DNA from: a virus
Reading direction: 5' to 3' (one strand)
Length of the DNA: 64,000 bases
IMG/VR virus record: IMGVR_UViG_3300029985_000693
Span: 61,961 to 125,960 of that record
Made by a program: the position numbers and the translations under genes
The notes under the pieces: generated by a model
Seen by the model: the letters and a program-made list of their open reading frames with translations, nothing else
Databases searched by the model: none
Told to the model about the DNA's origin: nothing
Shown: one piece after another, positions 34,596 through 43,441 of the stretch
How the letters are laid out: the number at the start of each line of letters is the position of its first letter
Position numbering within the stretch: position 1 is the first letter of the stretch

Positions 34596-34863
34596 ATGTC
34601 TTTTGATGATTCGAGCAGTTCAATAGGTCGGCAGCGTATTTTACTCTGCTCTGCCTACACTCATCTATGTACTTACTGGCCATAGACATGGTTTTGGAGT
34701 CCTCTTCTAATTGTTGACCGCATGTCTTTATCGTTAGAGTGTATTGATCCATTCCCTGTACGTAGAGTTTGATAGATTTGTCGTAATTATGGATAGTTAA
34801 TTGTTGAGCTATTATGATAAGTAGAAAGCTGATTATAATAATACTTTTAAGATATTTTAACAT
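34585..34863 (-). CDS. membrane-anchored protein with external cysteines, 92 aa
   Basis: The N-terminal 22 residues (LKSIIIISFLLIIIAQQ) form a signal anchor. The remainder is soluble, helical, and contains three Cys (TCGQQ, DECRQS, LNCSNH). This could be a spanin-like or periplasmic protein, but no lysis gene is seen nearby. Located just downstream of thyX. Confidence 0.55.
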   Translation of the reverse strand: MLKYLKSIIIISFLLIIIAQQLTIHNYDKSIKLYVQGMDQYTLTIKTCGQQLEEDSKTMSMASKYIDECRQSRVKYAADLLNCSNHQKTYAK

Positions 34864-34864
34864 A

Positions 34865-35698
34865 TTATAAACCTATAATTCCAGGGTAATTGGTGCGATT
34901 TTCGTTGGGAATGGTTTGACGGTAAGACTTCCAGCCCGTAAATGGGCCATGGCGCTCTGTGGGTTCTACGGGGGTTAGACTATGCTCTAAGGGTGAAAAG
35001 TGACCATTTGTGACTAGACTGCTAAATGTGGAACGGTCTTTTTCAATTACGGGTGAATTTGAGTCGTGGTTTTCATAGCTGACCCTAGCACACCTAGCAA
35101 CACAGCATTCTATTGCTATTTCAAGGGGCAGGGACGCCCTTTCTAGCTCTGTTACATAGGGAAGGTGCCAATCCCCTGGTTTAACCAAGCGCGGCTGGCT
35201 GGCCTTGGCTGCGTCCGCCATCATGTATGCCAATTCCATGAATTCTGGCTGAGCGTCTGGATGGCACCGTTGCCATAGAAGATTGGACAGTTCCGTAGTG
35301 GTATATATTTGCTTTGTATACGAAAACGTATCCAACGGTCTGGAAGCAGTTTGCTTGTGTATTCCCAGCTTTTGTAGGTTTTCTACAGTTTTAGCAGTAT
35401 ATTCAATCAAATCTTCCCAAATTCCCTTGGCTTGGTTTTGTGTTTGAGGATCCACTTCTTCCCTAGCGGACATTCCGGGTTGATTTTTACCCCAATGATT
35501 CGGAATGAAGGGATTTGAACGTACAGAAGATAATCGTTTGTGCAAGGGTACAGCCCTAGATGAGGCTGTATTCCTTGCAGCCATACGATATGTGTTGATT
35601 TCTGGTAGAATTAGTCTTGGGAACGACAACTCCAAGGTAATAACCCTAATCCCTTGTTCAGATACACTATCCTGTATTACCTTGGAGTATGTAGACAT
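34865..35698 (-). CDS. thyX: FAD-dependent thymidylate synthase, ThyX-like
   Basis: It makes dTMP from dUMP using flavin. The ATG at 35698 (MSTYSKVIQDSVSEQG) is chosen because it overlaps the upstream stop (TAATG); the frame is open further but would overlap that gene. 277 residues. The ThyX-motif region reads NTYRMAARNTASSRAVP, the phage form of RHRxxSxNExSxRY, followed by NPFIPNHWGKNQPG and, near the end, HFSPLEHSLTP. The replaced RHR residues mean the active site differs from the canonical motif, as in many phage ThyX homologues. Confidence 0.82.
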   Translation of the reverse strand: MSTYSKVIQDSVSEQGIRVITLELSFPRLILPEINTYRMAARNTASSRAVPLHKRLSSVRSNPFIPNHWGKNQPGMSAREEVDPQTQNQAKGIWEDLIEYTAKTVENLQKLGIHKQTASRPLDTFSYTKQIYTTTELSNLLWQRCHPDAQPEFMELAYMMADAAKASQPRLVKPGDWHLPYVTELERASLPLEIAIECCVARCARVSYENHDSNSPVIEKDRSTFSSLVTNGHFSPLEHSLTPVEPTERHGPFTGWKSYRQTIPNENRTNYPGIIGL

Positions 35699-36075
35699 TA
35701 TTTGCCTGCGTCTGTACCTGCGCCTGAAACACCGGCATCTACAGTTACGGGTGTAGGGGGAGGAGGAACAGGAGTCGGGGGCGTGTTCGAGCAGCAAAGG
35801 CAGTTTAGTACCGCTGTTTCCTTTCCAGCCGTTCCAGCCTTGGTTGTTAGATAGTTACCCGAAAATCCATCCAAACAAACCGGAGCCTCATTTAGACCCT
35901 TTTCAGACCAACTCCAACCGCATTGATTGGGTACGTAACATACGTTGGCCGGAGGGCGTGTTTCTACCTTAGAAACTGTGGCGTTCGGAACGTTCCGAGT
36001 GCCGTATTTGTAACTAACGACTCCAACTAAGCTGATTGAAACTACCACAAGTGCCGTTAATACCTTATTATTCAT
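35698..36075 (-). CDS. exported or membrane-anchored Cys-rich protein
   Basis: 125 residues. The N-terminus MNNKVLTALVVVSISLVGVV is a signal or anchor sequence. The mature part contains paired cysteines (VCYVPNQCGW, VCLDGF, LNCLCCSN) and a Pro-rich then Gly/Ala-rich tail. It is probably outside the cytoplasm. It overlaps its upstream neighbour by 8 nt and thyX by 1 nt. Confidence 0.55.
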   Translation of the reverse strand: MNNKVLTALVVVSISLVGVVSYKYGTRNVPNATVSKVETRPPANVCYVPNQCGWSWSEKGLNEAPVCLDGFSGNYLTTKAGTAGKETAVLNCLCCSNTPPTPVPPPPTPVTVDAGVSGAGTDAGK

Positions 36076-36955
36076 GTTTGTTATCCTTTTGGTTGTTTGT
36101 GTTGGAAACCTTGAACTTCTTCATGACGAAAATAGCTACCTTCAGACACCCTATCACAAATCGACGGGCCATTCTACTGAAAAAGTTAGGGGTGTAGGGA
36201 ACTACTGCTTGGGTTTGAGTTTTATCCAAACCGTCATTTAGTATTCCGGTTTGAATTAGGAATTTAACCCTATCTTCAGTTTGCCGAGTTGTAGACTGAA
36301 GTAGGGCCTTACTCACCTCATCTGTAGGCTGGGGCCACGGAATCATAGCATTGATATCAGCAGGAAGCACTTGTTTGTTGCGTTCCCTTATTTGGGAATA
36401 TGATTTAAATAGAGTCTCGCTGCTAAATATGTTTCGAGTTGGCTTGTTTCCCTTATCGAACAGTTCCCGGCCAATATCTCCATCTAAAACAGCCAAACCC
36501 GTGTCTTCCGCCTTTTGTAGATCTTGTACCGGTACAAACACAAAGGTAAACATGGCCGACCTAGCAGGTTTGGGAAAATCAACATAAGCTAGTCTTATGT
36601 AACTGGGAGGAGCCATGCACCCAATAAAAGGAACCTGACGATAGAACTCATTTACAATGCTGGCGAATTCTTCCTTTTCCGATTCGGTAGGAGGGTAATT
36701 GGCCAAAAAGCTTAAATATACCAACCGATACTCTTTTGTGTCTATAAAAAGAGAATCATTGGTGTTTTTGACATTATATACTTTCTTTAGTTCATTTTTT
36801 ACAACTGGACTAAATAGGTCTAAATTCAAAGGAAATAAGGTTAGGGGTCCCGGAGGTGACACCGCAATATCAGAAACGATATCTGCGGCCCCCTTCTCCA
36901 AGGATTCTATTGTTGATTTAAATTGTTCTTCATTTAATTGATTGGTATTTTTCAT
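36068..36955 (-). CDS. hypothetical protein with C-terminal hydrophobic segment
   Basis: Start at 36955 (MKNTNQLNEEQFKSTIESLE). The in-frame ATG at 36973 is rejected because it lies within the -10 region of the promoter at 36964-36992. 295 residues. There are no known motifs. Residues about 262-285 (RRFVIGCLKVAIFVMKKF) may be a membrane helix. It heads the leftward operon that contains thyX. Predicted leader is about 2 nt. Confidence 0.55.
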   Translation of the reverse strand: MKNTNQLNEEQFKSTIESLEKGAADIVSDIAVSPPGPLTLFPLNLDLFSPVVKNELKKVYNVKNTNDSLFIDTKEYRLVYLSFLANYPPTESEKEEFASIVNEFYRQVPFIGCMAPPSYIRLAYVDFPKPARSAMFTFVFVPVQDLQKAEDTGLAVLDGDIGRELFDKGNKPTRNIFSSETLFKSYSQIRERNKQVLPADINAMIPWPQPTDEVSKALLQSTTRQTEDRVKFLIQTGILNDGLDKTQTQAVVPYTPNFFSRMARRFVIGCLKVAIFVMKKFKVSNTNNQKDNKHE

Positions 36956-36963
36956 AGAACAGA

Positions 36964-36992
36964 ACAATACCATACGGTTTTGGGGTTGTCAA
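36964..36992 (-). promoter_or_regulatory. sigma-70-type promoter of the thyX operon
   Basis: Read leftwards: TTGACA (36987-36992), 17-bp spacer, TATTGT (36964-36969). The ATG at 36955 is 8 nt after the -10 box, so the transcript is nearly leaderless. Confidence 0.75.
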
Positions 36993-37032
36993 GTGGGCTC
37001 TGTTGGAATATTATTGTATGCATAATTCTATA

Positions 37033-38997
37033 TCATATCGTTTTCTTCCACAACCATCGGTCTTTACCGCAATCCCAAATACGGTTTAGGCCCATGATCT
37101 GTGTTGCCTCCGTCTCAGTCATTCCGTCTGGACATCCGATCTTTTCCTTGCGGTATTTACTTTTGTGCTTACGAAACGTGTCACTACCAGACTTGACATA
37201 AGAATAATCTGGTAGAGATGTATCTGTTAACACAAAATTTGCATTTTTATACATATTCCCTTGCGACCACCGTTTATCTGAAAAACTAACAATATCAGTT
37301 ACATTGTTATTTTTAACAAAGTTAGACATCAATCGATCGAATCCGCCTGTTACTGCATATCCTATTTTGACACAATATCTATTTAATTCCCAAAAACCCG
37401 GTACCGAATAACCCTTTCTTTCCGGAGAGGAGGGTGAAAATGTCATGGCTGCTATAATCTCCCCATCCACCTCTAATACATATGGATTCCTGACGATATC
37501 TATTGATTGTATGTGATTTTCTTTGATAAATTCGGACACCTTGGCCGGATCTCCCGGTTTGACTATTCCATCTCTGGCACCAATACGCTTTATGTCTTTA
37601 TGTTTTAATATGGCTTTAATATATCCTATAACTTGTTCTCTTTTTGTTAGCCACTCATCCGCAAATATGGTAATTAATCGTATACCTTTTGCTTCTGCTG
37701 ACTTTAATTTATCTAAATGCCTATTCTTTGCATTCGGCTTGGCGTCGCTGTGCCAATATAGTCCGCAGTATTCAATTGCTACATTTTGTTCTGGTATGTA
37801 AATATCTAATTCTTTCCCATTGTCAAGAACACTTCTTGTCTTTTGAACATTATAACCTAAATCTTGTAGTAATTTTGCTATGTTACGCTCTTCTCTACTT
37901 TGTTCACAACCACAAGACTGTGCCCGTTCATAGGCTATTTCCCATAGCACAGCGGTAAACAAAGATCCACAAAAACACCTGAGTTCCACTCTTTCTGACA
38001 TAGACGGAACGCGATCCGTATCTATGCGCTCCCCAACCAAAAGGAATTCTTTGTTTTTTGCTGACTGTCTGATGTCGCCCCAAGTGTATTTAGAGTCGCG
38101 CTGCATGTTGTTTTTGCGCGCTTCCTCGTCCAGTAGAATTTCACGTTTTACGCACTCCCTGGTTACGACTCCCTTGTCAATTCCAAAAAAGTCAGCAATT
38201 TCCTGACAGCTCTTTTTATCAACTAGTCGCATATTCGCTATAGCATCTAGGGTTGTCCTAGAACACGGAAGAAATACATGATCTTTTTGACTTTGACTTA
38301 GAGTTATCCCCTGTGTAGATAGGGACCATTTTATTTGTCCTAAACTATAACCGGTTTCTTTGGATATTTCTGGTATAGTTAATGGTTTATTTGTATCTCG
38401 TAGCAATCTAATAGCAGTATTAATTTCTTCTCGATTATCGTCAACCAAAATAGCACTTAATTGAGTTTTGTCTAACAATACACCCTCGTTACGACAAATA
38501 TATTCAACGGTATCTTCTGATTGACCAGTCAGCATCGCAATTTCATAATATGAAGGAGTGTTTTTTTGTTTTCTGTAATCTGTTATAATTTTTCTAAGCT
38601 CATCAGAGTAAATTCTGCGAACTTCGCTCTGTCCTTGTTTGCTTAGATAAAATCCATTGTCGCTACAAATGGTACGCACCTTGTTTTCGTGTAATCCCAA
38701 AATGGTAGCGATTGATTTTTCAGAGCAATTGGAGTCTTTTAACTGCTTGATTTTGTTTATTGTTTCTTGTGAAACTGGTGTGTAATCGTGGGTAAGTCTT
38801 CCTTTGTGTATGTTTTCTCTGCGTGCTTCCTTGCTTAATTTAGCTCCATTTCTAGTAGATAGTTTATTTACCTGAGAAACAGTCAATCCAAGCGTAACGG
38901 CTATTTCTTTGGCTGTTTTTCCTTCTTTTTTTTGTCGTATAATTTCTGATTTAATTTCTGGTGAAGCTCGATACCGTTGTCCTGTGCTCTGTGTCAT
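37033..38997 (-). CDS. large Vsr/EDxHD-type homing endonuclease with HTH repeats
   Basis: 654 residues. The N-terminal approximately 300 residues consist of repeated helix-turn-helix-like units (GKTAKEIAVTLGLTVSQVNK, CSEKSIATILGLHENKVRT, LTIPEISKETGYSLGQIKW, KSCQEIADFFGIDKGVV), presumably for DNA site binding. A Cys pair (RCFCG, SCGCEQS) may bind zinc. The nuclease core is ELDIYIPEQNVAIEYCGLYW then H, with KGIRLITIFADEW, as in Hef-like phage homing enzymes. The C-terminal part (LNRYCVKIGYAVTGGFDRLM, SFSDKRWSQGNMY) is the domain commonly attached to these proteins. It is a free-standing selfish gene between the thyX operon and the capsid gene. Confidence 0.82.
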   Translation of the reverse strand: MTQSTGQRYRASPEIKSEIIRQKKEGKTAKEIAVTLGLTVSQVNKLSTRNGAKLSKEARRENIHKGRLTHDYTPVSQETINKIKQLKDSNCSEKSIATILGLHENKVRTICSDNGFYLSKQGQSEVRRIYSDELRKIITDYRKQKNTPSYYEIAMLTGQSEDTVEYICRNEGVLLDKTQLSAILVDDNREEINTAIRLLRDTNKPLTIPEISKETGYSLGQIKWSLSTQGITLSQSQKDHVFLPCSRTTLDAIANMRLVDKKSCQEIADFFGIDKGVVTRECVKREILLDEEARKNNMQRDSKYTWGDIRQSAKNKEFLLVGERIDTDRVPSMSERVELRCFCGSLFTAVLWEIAYERAQSCGCEQSREERNIAKLLQDLGYNVQKTRSVLDNGKELDIYIPEQNVAIEYCGLYWHSDAKPNAKNRHLDKLKSAEAKGIRLITIFADEWLTKREQVIGYIKAILKHKDIKRIGARDGIVKPGDPAKVSEFIKENHIQSIDIVRNPYVLEVDGEIIAAMTFSPSSPERKGYSVPGFWELNRYCVKIGYAVTGGFDRLMSNFVKNNNVTDIVSFSDKRWSQGNMYKNANFVLTDTSLPDYSYVKSGSDTFRKHKSKYRKEKIGCPDGMTETEATQIMGLNRIWDCGKDRWLWKKTI

Positions 38998-39051
38998 GTT
39001 GTTCCCATGTCTGATAGTTGTTTGTACAAATATTTTATTTTTATGATTTCA

Positions 39052-39080
39052 ATAGTAACAAAACTGAAATGTCCTGTCAA
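39052..39080 (-). promoter_or_regulatory. sigma-70-type promoter of the homing endonuclease
   Basis: Read leftwards: TTGACA (39075-39080), 17-bp spacer, TACTAT (39052-39057). The leader is about 48 nt. It directly abuts the terminator of the capsid operon. Confidence 0.7.
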
Positions 39081-39118
39081 GACAAAAGAAAACCCCGGTA
39101 CTTTTTAGGGTGCCGGGG
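39081..39118 (-). terminator. Rho-independent terminator after the major capsid gene
   Basis: Read leftwards: a 9-bp stem CCCCGGCAC / GTACCGGGG (one G-U pair) with loop CCTAAAAA (39093-39118), followed by TTTTCTTTTGTC. It ends the leftward head operon 25 bp after the capsid stop. Confidence 0.88.
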
Positions 39119-39143
39119 CAATCTAATTACTTGATTTTAATGG

Positions 39144-40535
39144 TTAAAATGTTGAAGCGATATTATCAAGCAACACATTCTTGCGGGGCTGATAGCCTCG
39201 AACGCAGAGGAAGCGGAAATGACCCTCAGGTTGGGATAAGTCAGTTACCGCTAGCTTTACTCGGCTGTATGGGCTTAGTTCGGCAAAGTCCCACGTATCT
39301 GATTGGAACGCAGTACCAGTAACGAAACCAGGGATACGATTGCCTAGGTCCGTAAAGGTTACAGTGGTCGCACCAGGGGTTACCGCTACGTTACCAATGA
39401 ACTTGAACGTTGAACCACCGGCCGCAGTACGGAATACGCGGCAGAACTTAACCGGTTGCGTAACAGTGATTACAGAGGCTACTTGCTGACCGGCCGCAGT
39501 GATGGTCGCAGTAATGGCAGGTGATAGAACTGATTCACCAATTTCATTAACTGAGGTCGCCTTGTATTGGTAAACATCGCCCGCATTGAACGCCGTGCTG
39601 CCTGACGTAATGCTCGCAGCGCCCATGGAAGGAGCCGCAGGGCTGTTCGCACGAGTCGGATCAGGACCAGTACGGCCTGAGAGGAAGCGTGACGCGGTTA
39701 GACGCATCGTGCCACCTGAAACCCATTGCCTACGTAGATCCGCCCCGGTCGCGTCTTGAGGTGAGTTCGCTAAGATAATGCGTTCTTTGCCTAGAGCGAT
39801 CTTGTTGTACGCTGATAGCGTCTTTGGATCTAGGAGGAATTCATCGGCTGAACCCATGTTCATCGCTGAACGAACTGAGCAGTCCTCTAGGTTGGTTTGC
39901 TGTAGAACCGTGCCGCATTGTAGAACTACCGTGTCATCGGAACCATACGCACCGAACATGAGGTCGTGGGCGTTACGTTGTGAGTCTGATTGACGAACTT
40001 GAACGGTAACACCGCTCATATTCGCTAGGGACGGGATAGCGTTCGGGTTACCATCAAATACGCCCGCATTGCTAAAGTCGTCCTTGCCGCGCCAACCGTC
40101 GAACTCGATATCGCCAGCGATTTTCTTGGTCGCATCTGACGCAGCGCGTTCCTCGTTGCCCTTGCCATCGACCGTATCAACTAGCGTCGCTTGGAGGGTA
40201 ACCCTACGAATTGAGGAGTAGTAGCTCATAGGATAAACGATACGAACGAACGAGCTTACTTCCTCTTGACCGATCGCACCTTCGATTACAGCTGAACCAC
40301 CAAAGATACCGTAGCTTAGTTGACGATCAAACTGAGCGGTAGTAGCCTTAATCGGCTTAACTTTGAGTAGCTTCTGGAGACGAATCGCATCGTCACCGAA
40401 AGTAACTACATGCATTACGTCCGAAAGGTCTTCGCGTTGTAGCGCGGCACCTTGGGTTAGAGTGGAAGGAGCGGCATTGTAATTGCCCGCTTCTAGGGCT
40501 TTCGTTAGATCCATTAAAGTTTGAAGTGCGTCCAT
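39144..40535 (-). CDS. major capsid protein
   Basis: 463 residues. The N-terminal segment (KALEAGNYNAAPSTLTQG) is followed by AALQREDLSDV and a HK97-type pattern (FDRQLSYGIFGGSAVIEGAI, FVRIVYPMSYYSS). An Ig/FN3-like insertion is visible at about 300-400 (VYQYKATSVNEIGESVLSP, FCRVFRTAAGGSTFKFIG). The codon usage is visibly optimised and GC-richer than its neighbours, as expected for the most abundant protein. It is followed by a strong terminator and preceded by a scaffold-like gene. The N-terminal segment is shared with the protease at 43442. Confidence 0.85.
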   Translation of the reverse strand: MDALQTLMDLTKALEAGNYNAAPSTLTQGAALQREDLSDVMHVVTFGDDAIRLQKLLKVKPIKATTAQFDRQLSYGIFGGSAVIEGAIGQEEVSSFVRIVYPMSYYSSIRRVTLQATLVDTVDGKGNEERAASDATKKIAGDIEFDGWRGKDDFSNAGVFDGNPNAIPSLANMSGVTVQVRQSDSQRNAHDLMFGAYGSDDTVVLQCGTVLQQTNLEDCSVRSAMNMGSADEFLLDPKTLSAYNKIALGKERIILANSPQDATGADLRRQWVSGGTMRLTASRFLSGRTGPDPTRANSPAAPSMGAASITSGSTAFNAGDVYQYKATSVNEIGESVLSPAITATITAAGQQVASVITVTQPVKFCRVFRTAAGGSTFKFIGNVAVTPGATTVTFTDLGNRIPGFVTGTAFQSDTWDFAELSPYSRVKLAVTDLSQPEGHFRFLCVRGYQPRKNVLLDNIASTF

Positions 40536-40575
40536 GATATTTCCTTTGTTCCTTTATTAGAGGTGTATTGCTAAA

Positions 40576-41478
40576 TTATGACAACAGATGCTTAATTGCT
40601 GAAACGTCGATTTCGCCTAAGAAGTAATGCATGACCGTATCTAATTCGTGTTTAGATAGGTTTCCTGATTCTACTTTCTTGTTAAGAGCAGTACGTATTT
40701 CGCTCTTGCTAAGCGTAGGGACTTCTTCGGGCGTCTTAACGTCTATACCAGTAAATGACTTACGCATCGGCTGGGTGATCTTGTTAATGGCATTAATCGC
40801 CATATCTAAGGTCTTGGAGAGGTCAACAACCTTGGTCTCTAATTCTTTATTAGATTTCTTTAGGTCGTTAATTTCCGTTTCTGATTTCATTGCTGGAGCC
40901 GGAGCCGGAGCAGCCGCAGGAGCAGCAGGAGCCGCCGCAGGGGCTGGAGCGGGAGTGCCGCCCATACCTTGAGGAGCCGGAGCCGCTGATTGCGCCATTT
41001 TGGCTTCAATAACTTGCTTGATAGCCATAAAGTGGGCTTCTAGGCTTTGTGGGTCTAGTTTTCCATATTCGGCTGATAGTTGTTCCGGGGTAACACCCTG
41101 ATCTTGCGCAGGATCTTGCCCAGGGGCCGGAGGTAGACCCGCATCAGGCGTCATTCCGGTGTCGGCAATGGCGTTATTCGGATCTTCTGAAGGCCCCGCG
41201 TCCGGAGGACCACCGGCACCACAAGTGGGGCAAGCAGATCCCCCAGCCGGAGCTTCTGATTCACTAGCCGGAGGAGCACTAGGAGAAGGACTCGGAGCTT
41301 CCGCAGTCTCGCTAGCTTCGTCAGGAGAACCTTCAGACGGAGCGCCAGCCCCATCCTCGTCCTTGGCTAAGGCCGCAGTTCCTTCGCTTTGGCTCTTTTT
41401 GAGAGCATCAGCGAAGAGATTGTGGGCCTCCTTAACGAGCGTATCAAGCTCTGATTTAGTAATATTTTCGAAATCCAT
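40576..41478 (-). CDS. probable head scaffold protein, Ala/Pro-rich
   Basis: 300 residues. An acidic, Ser/Pro/Ala-rich first half (SEAPAGGSACPTCGAGG contains a CxxC) is followed by low-complexity Ala-Pro repeats (about 165-195). A coiled coil comes next (EINDLKKSNKELETKVVDL). The C-terminal helical domain ends SAIKHLLS. The position directly before the capsid gene and this composition fit a scaffolding protein. Codon bias is like the capsid gene. Confidence 0.6.
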   Translation of the reverse strand: MDFENITKSELDTLVKEAHNLFADALKKSQSEGTAALAKDEDGAGAPSEGSPDEASETAEAPSPSPSAPPASESEAPAGGSACPTCGAGGPPDAGPSEDPNNAIADTGMTPDAGLPPAPGQDPAQDQGVTPEQLSAEYGKLDPQSLEAHFMAIKQVIEAKMAQSAAPAPQGMGGTPAPAPAAAPAAPAAAPAPAPAMKSETEINDLKKSNKELETKVVDLSKTLDMAINAINKITQPMRKSFTGIDVKTPEEVPTLSKSEIRTALNKKVESGNLSKHELDTVMHYFLGEIDVSAIKHLLS

Positions 41479-41505
41479 ATATACCTTTCTTTTCCGTAGC
41501 TTTTA

Positions 41506-42030
41506 TTAGCTTTGGTTGGTGAGAGGATTGTATTGATCGATAACGAAGGAGGGTGAGAGTTGCGTGGCGGCTAGTACGTTGGCTGGGGTTGGAGCAGTTC
41601 CGGCCGTGGTTAGAACGAGCGTAACGCGCATGCCAGTTCCAATGCAGTCACCGATAACTTGTAGACGAGCAGCTTCGTTGGTCCAAATGGTGTTATTGCT
41701 GGTGTGGTAGTTTTCGAAACCCATTAGGAGTTGGTGAGGCGTATATACTTCCTGCGCGTTGCCAATTGAGTTGTTCCAAACGTTTGACGCAACGCCCGTG
41801 GTGAGATTTAATTGCTCTGGTAGGAGGATGAGTGACGCTGAGTTGCTATTGCTGCCTGAAGCTTGGGTACCAATTAGGACCGCAGGCTGAACTGAGCCAG
41901 GGCCGCTACCAACAGTAATGGTAGTATTGGTTACAGTGATATTCGCCCCGGATGAGCCTTGGCCTTGTAGGCGAAGGCTTAGGTCGTTGGCTAGCTGAGC
42001 AGCTACGTTCATTGCTTTAAAAGTGGCCAT
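41506..42030 (-). CDS. head structural protein, possibly decoration protein
   Basis: 174 residues, Thr/Ser/Asn-rich and beta-like (SGANITVTNTTITVGSGPG), with capsid-like codon bias, suggesting high expression. It opens the three-gene leftward head operon. A decoration or minor capsid role is inferred from position only. Confidence 0.55.
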   Translation of the reverse strand: MATFKAMNVAAQLANDLSLRLQGQGSSGANITVTNTTITVGSGPGSVQPAVLIGTQASGSNSNSASLILLPEQLNLTTGVASNVWNNSIGNAQEVYTPHQLLMGFENYHTSNNTIWTNEAARLQVIGDCIGTGMRVTLVLTTAGTAPTPANVLAATQLSPSFVIDQYNPLTNQS

Positions 42031-42127
42031 AATAGTGTTTTCCTTTAGAAAGTGTGGTTAGGGCTTCTTGCTTACCCTGACCTACAACATAAGTTTGAGA
42101 TATAATTAGGGAAACAATTTTAGTAAC

Positions 42128-42523
42128 ATGGAAAAAACATACCCCCAAACCAAGATTTGTGTTATTTGCAAAAGAGAATTAGACACCAAGAAGGATTTTT
42201 ACGTAAGAGATATTGATTCTAGTTGCCCTAGAAGTGAGTGTAAGGCTTGCTTTATTATCAATAAGAGAATGCGCAAATATAATAAGTTTTGTTCAGAGTG
42301 TCATCTACCGTGCCGTCCAAAACGTAACGGTAAATGCTATAAATGCAACAAAAGACAAGGGCTACGAGAATGCTCCCGGTGCTTTCAGTTGCTTTCTTAT
42401 TATTTGAGCTTTTACAAGGATAGGGGTTCTGTATGCAAAAAATGCTATCTAAAGGGTCTAAGGAAGACTCGTAAGAAGGATGCTTTTGAACAGTTCTATG
42501 AAATACTATCCAAGTTTATGTAG
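42128..42523 (+). CDS. multi-CxxC zinc-binding protein
   Basis: 131 residues, with Cys pairs CVICK (11-15), CKACF, FCSECHLPC, CYKCN, ECSRCF and CKKCY giving at least three possible zinc sites. It is highly basic. It lies in rightward orientation between two leftward head genes, with a TATAAT at 42101-42106 upstream but no good -35. The many CxxC knuckles recall HNH-associated or recombination endonuclease VII-like zinc domains, though no nuclease motif is visible. It may be a moron. Confidence 0.65.
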   Translation: MEKTYPQTKICVICKRELDTKKDFYVRDIDSSCPRSECKACFIINKRMRKYNKFCSECHLPCRPKRNGKCYKCNKRQGLRECSRCFQLLSYYLSFYKDRGSVCKKCYLKGLRKTRKKDAFEQFYEILSKFM

Positions 42524-42527
42524 GTGT

Positions 42528-43388
42528 TTATCCCACATCTGAGGCAAAATTGGTTAATGTGTACAGAGATTTAATTCTACGCATTATATCGTCGTATTGT
42601 TTAGACATGTTATCTATGGCGTTCTGATAAACCTGGGGTCCAGATGAGGATGTACTTTGATTCATCCCATCCAACCCTAACGATTGACTATTAACCAAAG
42701 CCCTAGTGGCTTGTAATTGTTGTAGAATTAGACAAGAAGCCTTTAGTCCTATAGCTTCATTAAGGATGTTTGGAACCAAACTGTCAGGAAAACCGACAGT
42801 ATACTCAACGTAGAAATAGTTGGTCAGCCAGCTGTTACCAGCCAAGCCATTACCCAGCCAAAAGATACCCCCTCCAGCCCCATTGTTATTGGTAGCGAAT
42901 TGACCCTGAGAATAAACTCCAACCCCTATGGCTGTAAGCGATACCACTCCAGCGTATAACATCGAAGTATCTATCCACTCGTTAGGGAATATGTATTGGT
43001 CTATTTCTTGTCCACCGATACGAATAGACAATTGCTTAATGCTATTTACTGGCAAAGACTTTAACTTCATGTAGTTTTGTGTTTTAAATAACTGATAATC
43101 ATATGGTAACTTATCGGTCATTTGCTTTTCCATTATATTTAGACCAGTGGCTTCTATAATGGAAATTGCCCTTTCGATCTGTTTAAATATAATAGTGTCC
43201 GACATCGCTTGTTTTTGTCCGGTAGTTGGATTTGGGAACGGTGAAACTAATGGGATCCCCCAAAGATACTCATCCCTTATTTGTTGGGCGGTGATTAATG
43301 GACCGCAATTGCTAAAACCACTGGAATTAACCTCTCCAGGTTGAAACAAACTACCTAATGATGGCTTAGCACCTTGTTGATTGGACAT
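42528..43388 (-). CDS. head-tail connector/neck-like structural protein
   Basis: 286 residues with aromatic-rich motifs ITAQQIRDEYLWGIPL, EATGLNIMEKQMTDKLPYDY and YFYVEYTVGFPDSLVPNILN. The last resembles phage head completion/adaptor proteins (the gp6/gp15-like YxVxYxxGF...P..l..Ai). It probably sits at the portal-tail interface. It is read leftwards, with 53 bp separating it from the divergent protease gene. Confidence 0.6.
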   Translation of the reverse strand: MSNQQGAKPSLGSLFQPGEVNSSGFSNCGPLITAQQIRDEYLWGIPLVSPFPNPTTGQKQAMSDTIIFKQIERAISIIEATGLNIMEKQMTDKLPYDYQLFKTQNYMKLKSLPVNSIKQLSIRIGGQEIDQYIFPNEWIDTSMLYAGVVSLTAIGVGVYSQGQFATNNNGAGGGIFWLGNGLAGNSWLTNYFYVEYTVGFPDSLVPNILNEAIGLKASCLILQQLQATRALVNSQSLGLDGMNQSTSSSGPQVYQNAIDNMSKQYDDIMRRIKSLYTLTNFASDVG

Positions 43389-43441
43389 ATTTAATTAAAA
43401 TTGCTATTTGCTACAAAAGGTGAGGTAATTTTATATGTAAA

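Noticed and set aside
35698-35797. Upstream extension of thyX (Cys/Arg-rich)
   Set aside because: Overlaps the preceding gene in another frame and is unlike any ThyX N-terminus; the ATG at 35698 with TAATG coupling is better.
36955-36973. Upstream ATG at 36973 for the 295-residue gene
   Set aside because: It lies inside the promoter, upstream of the expected transcription start, so it would not be on the mRNA.
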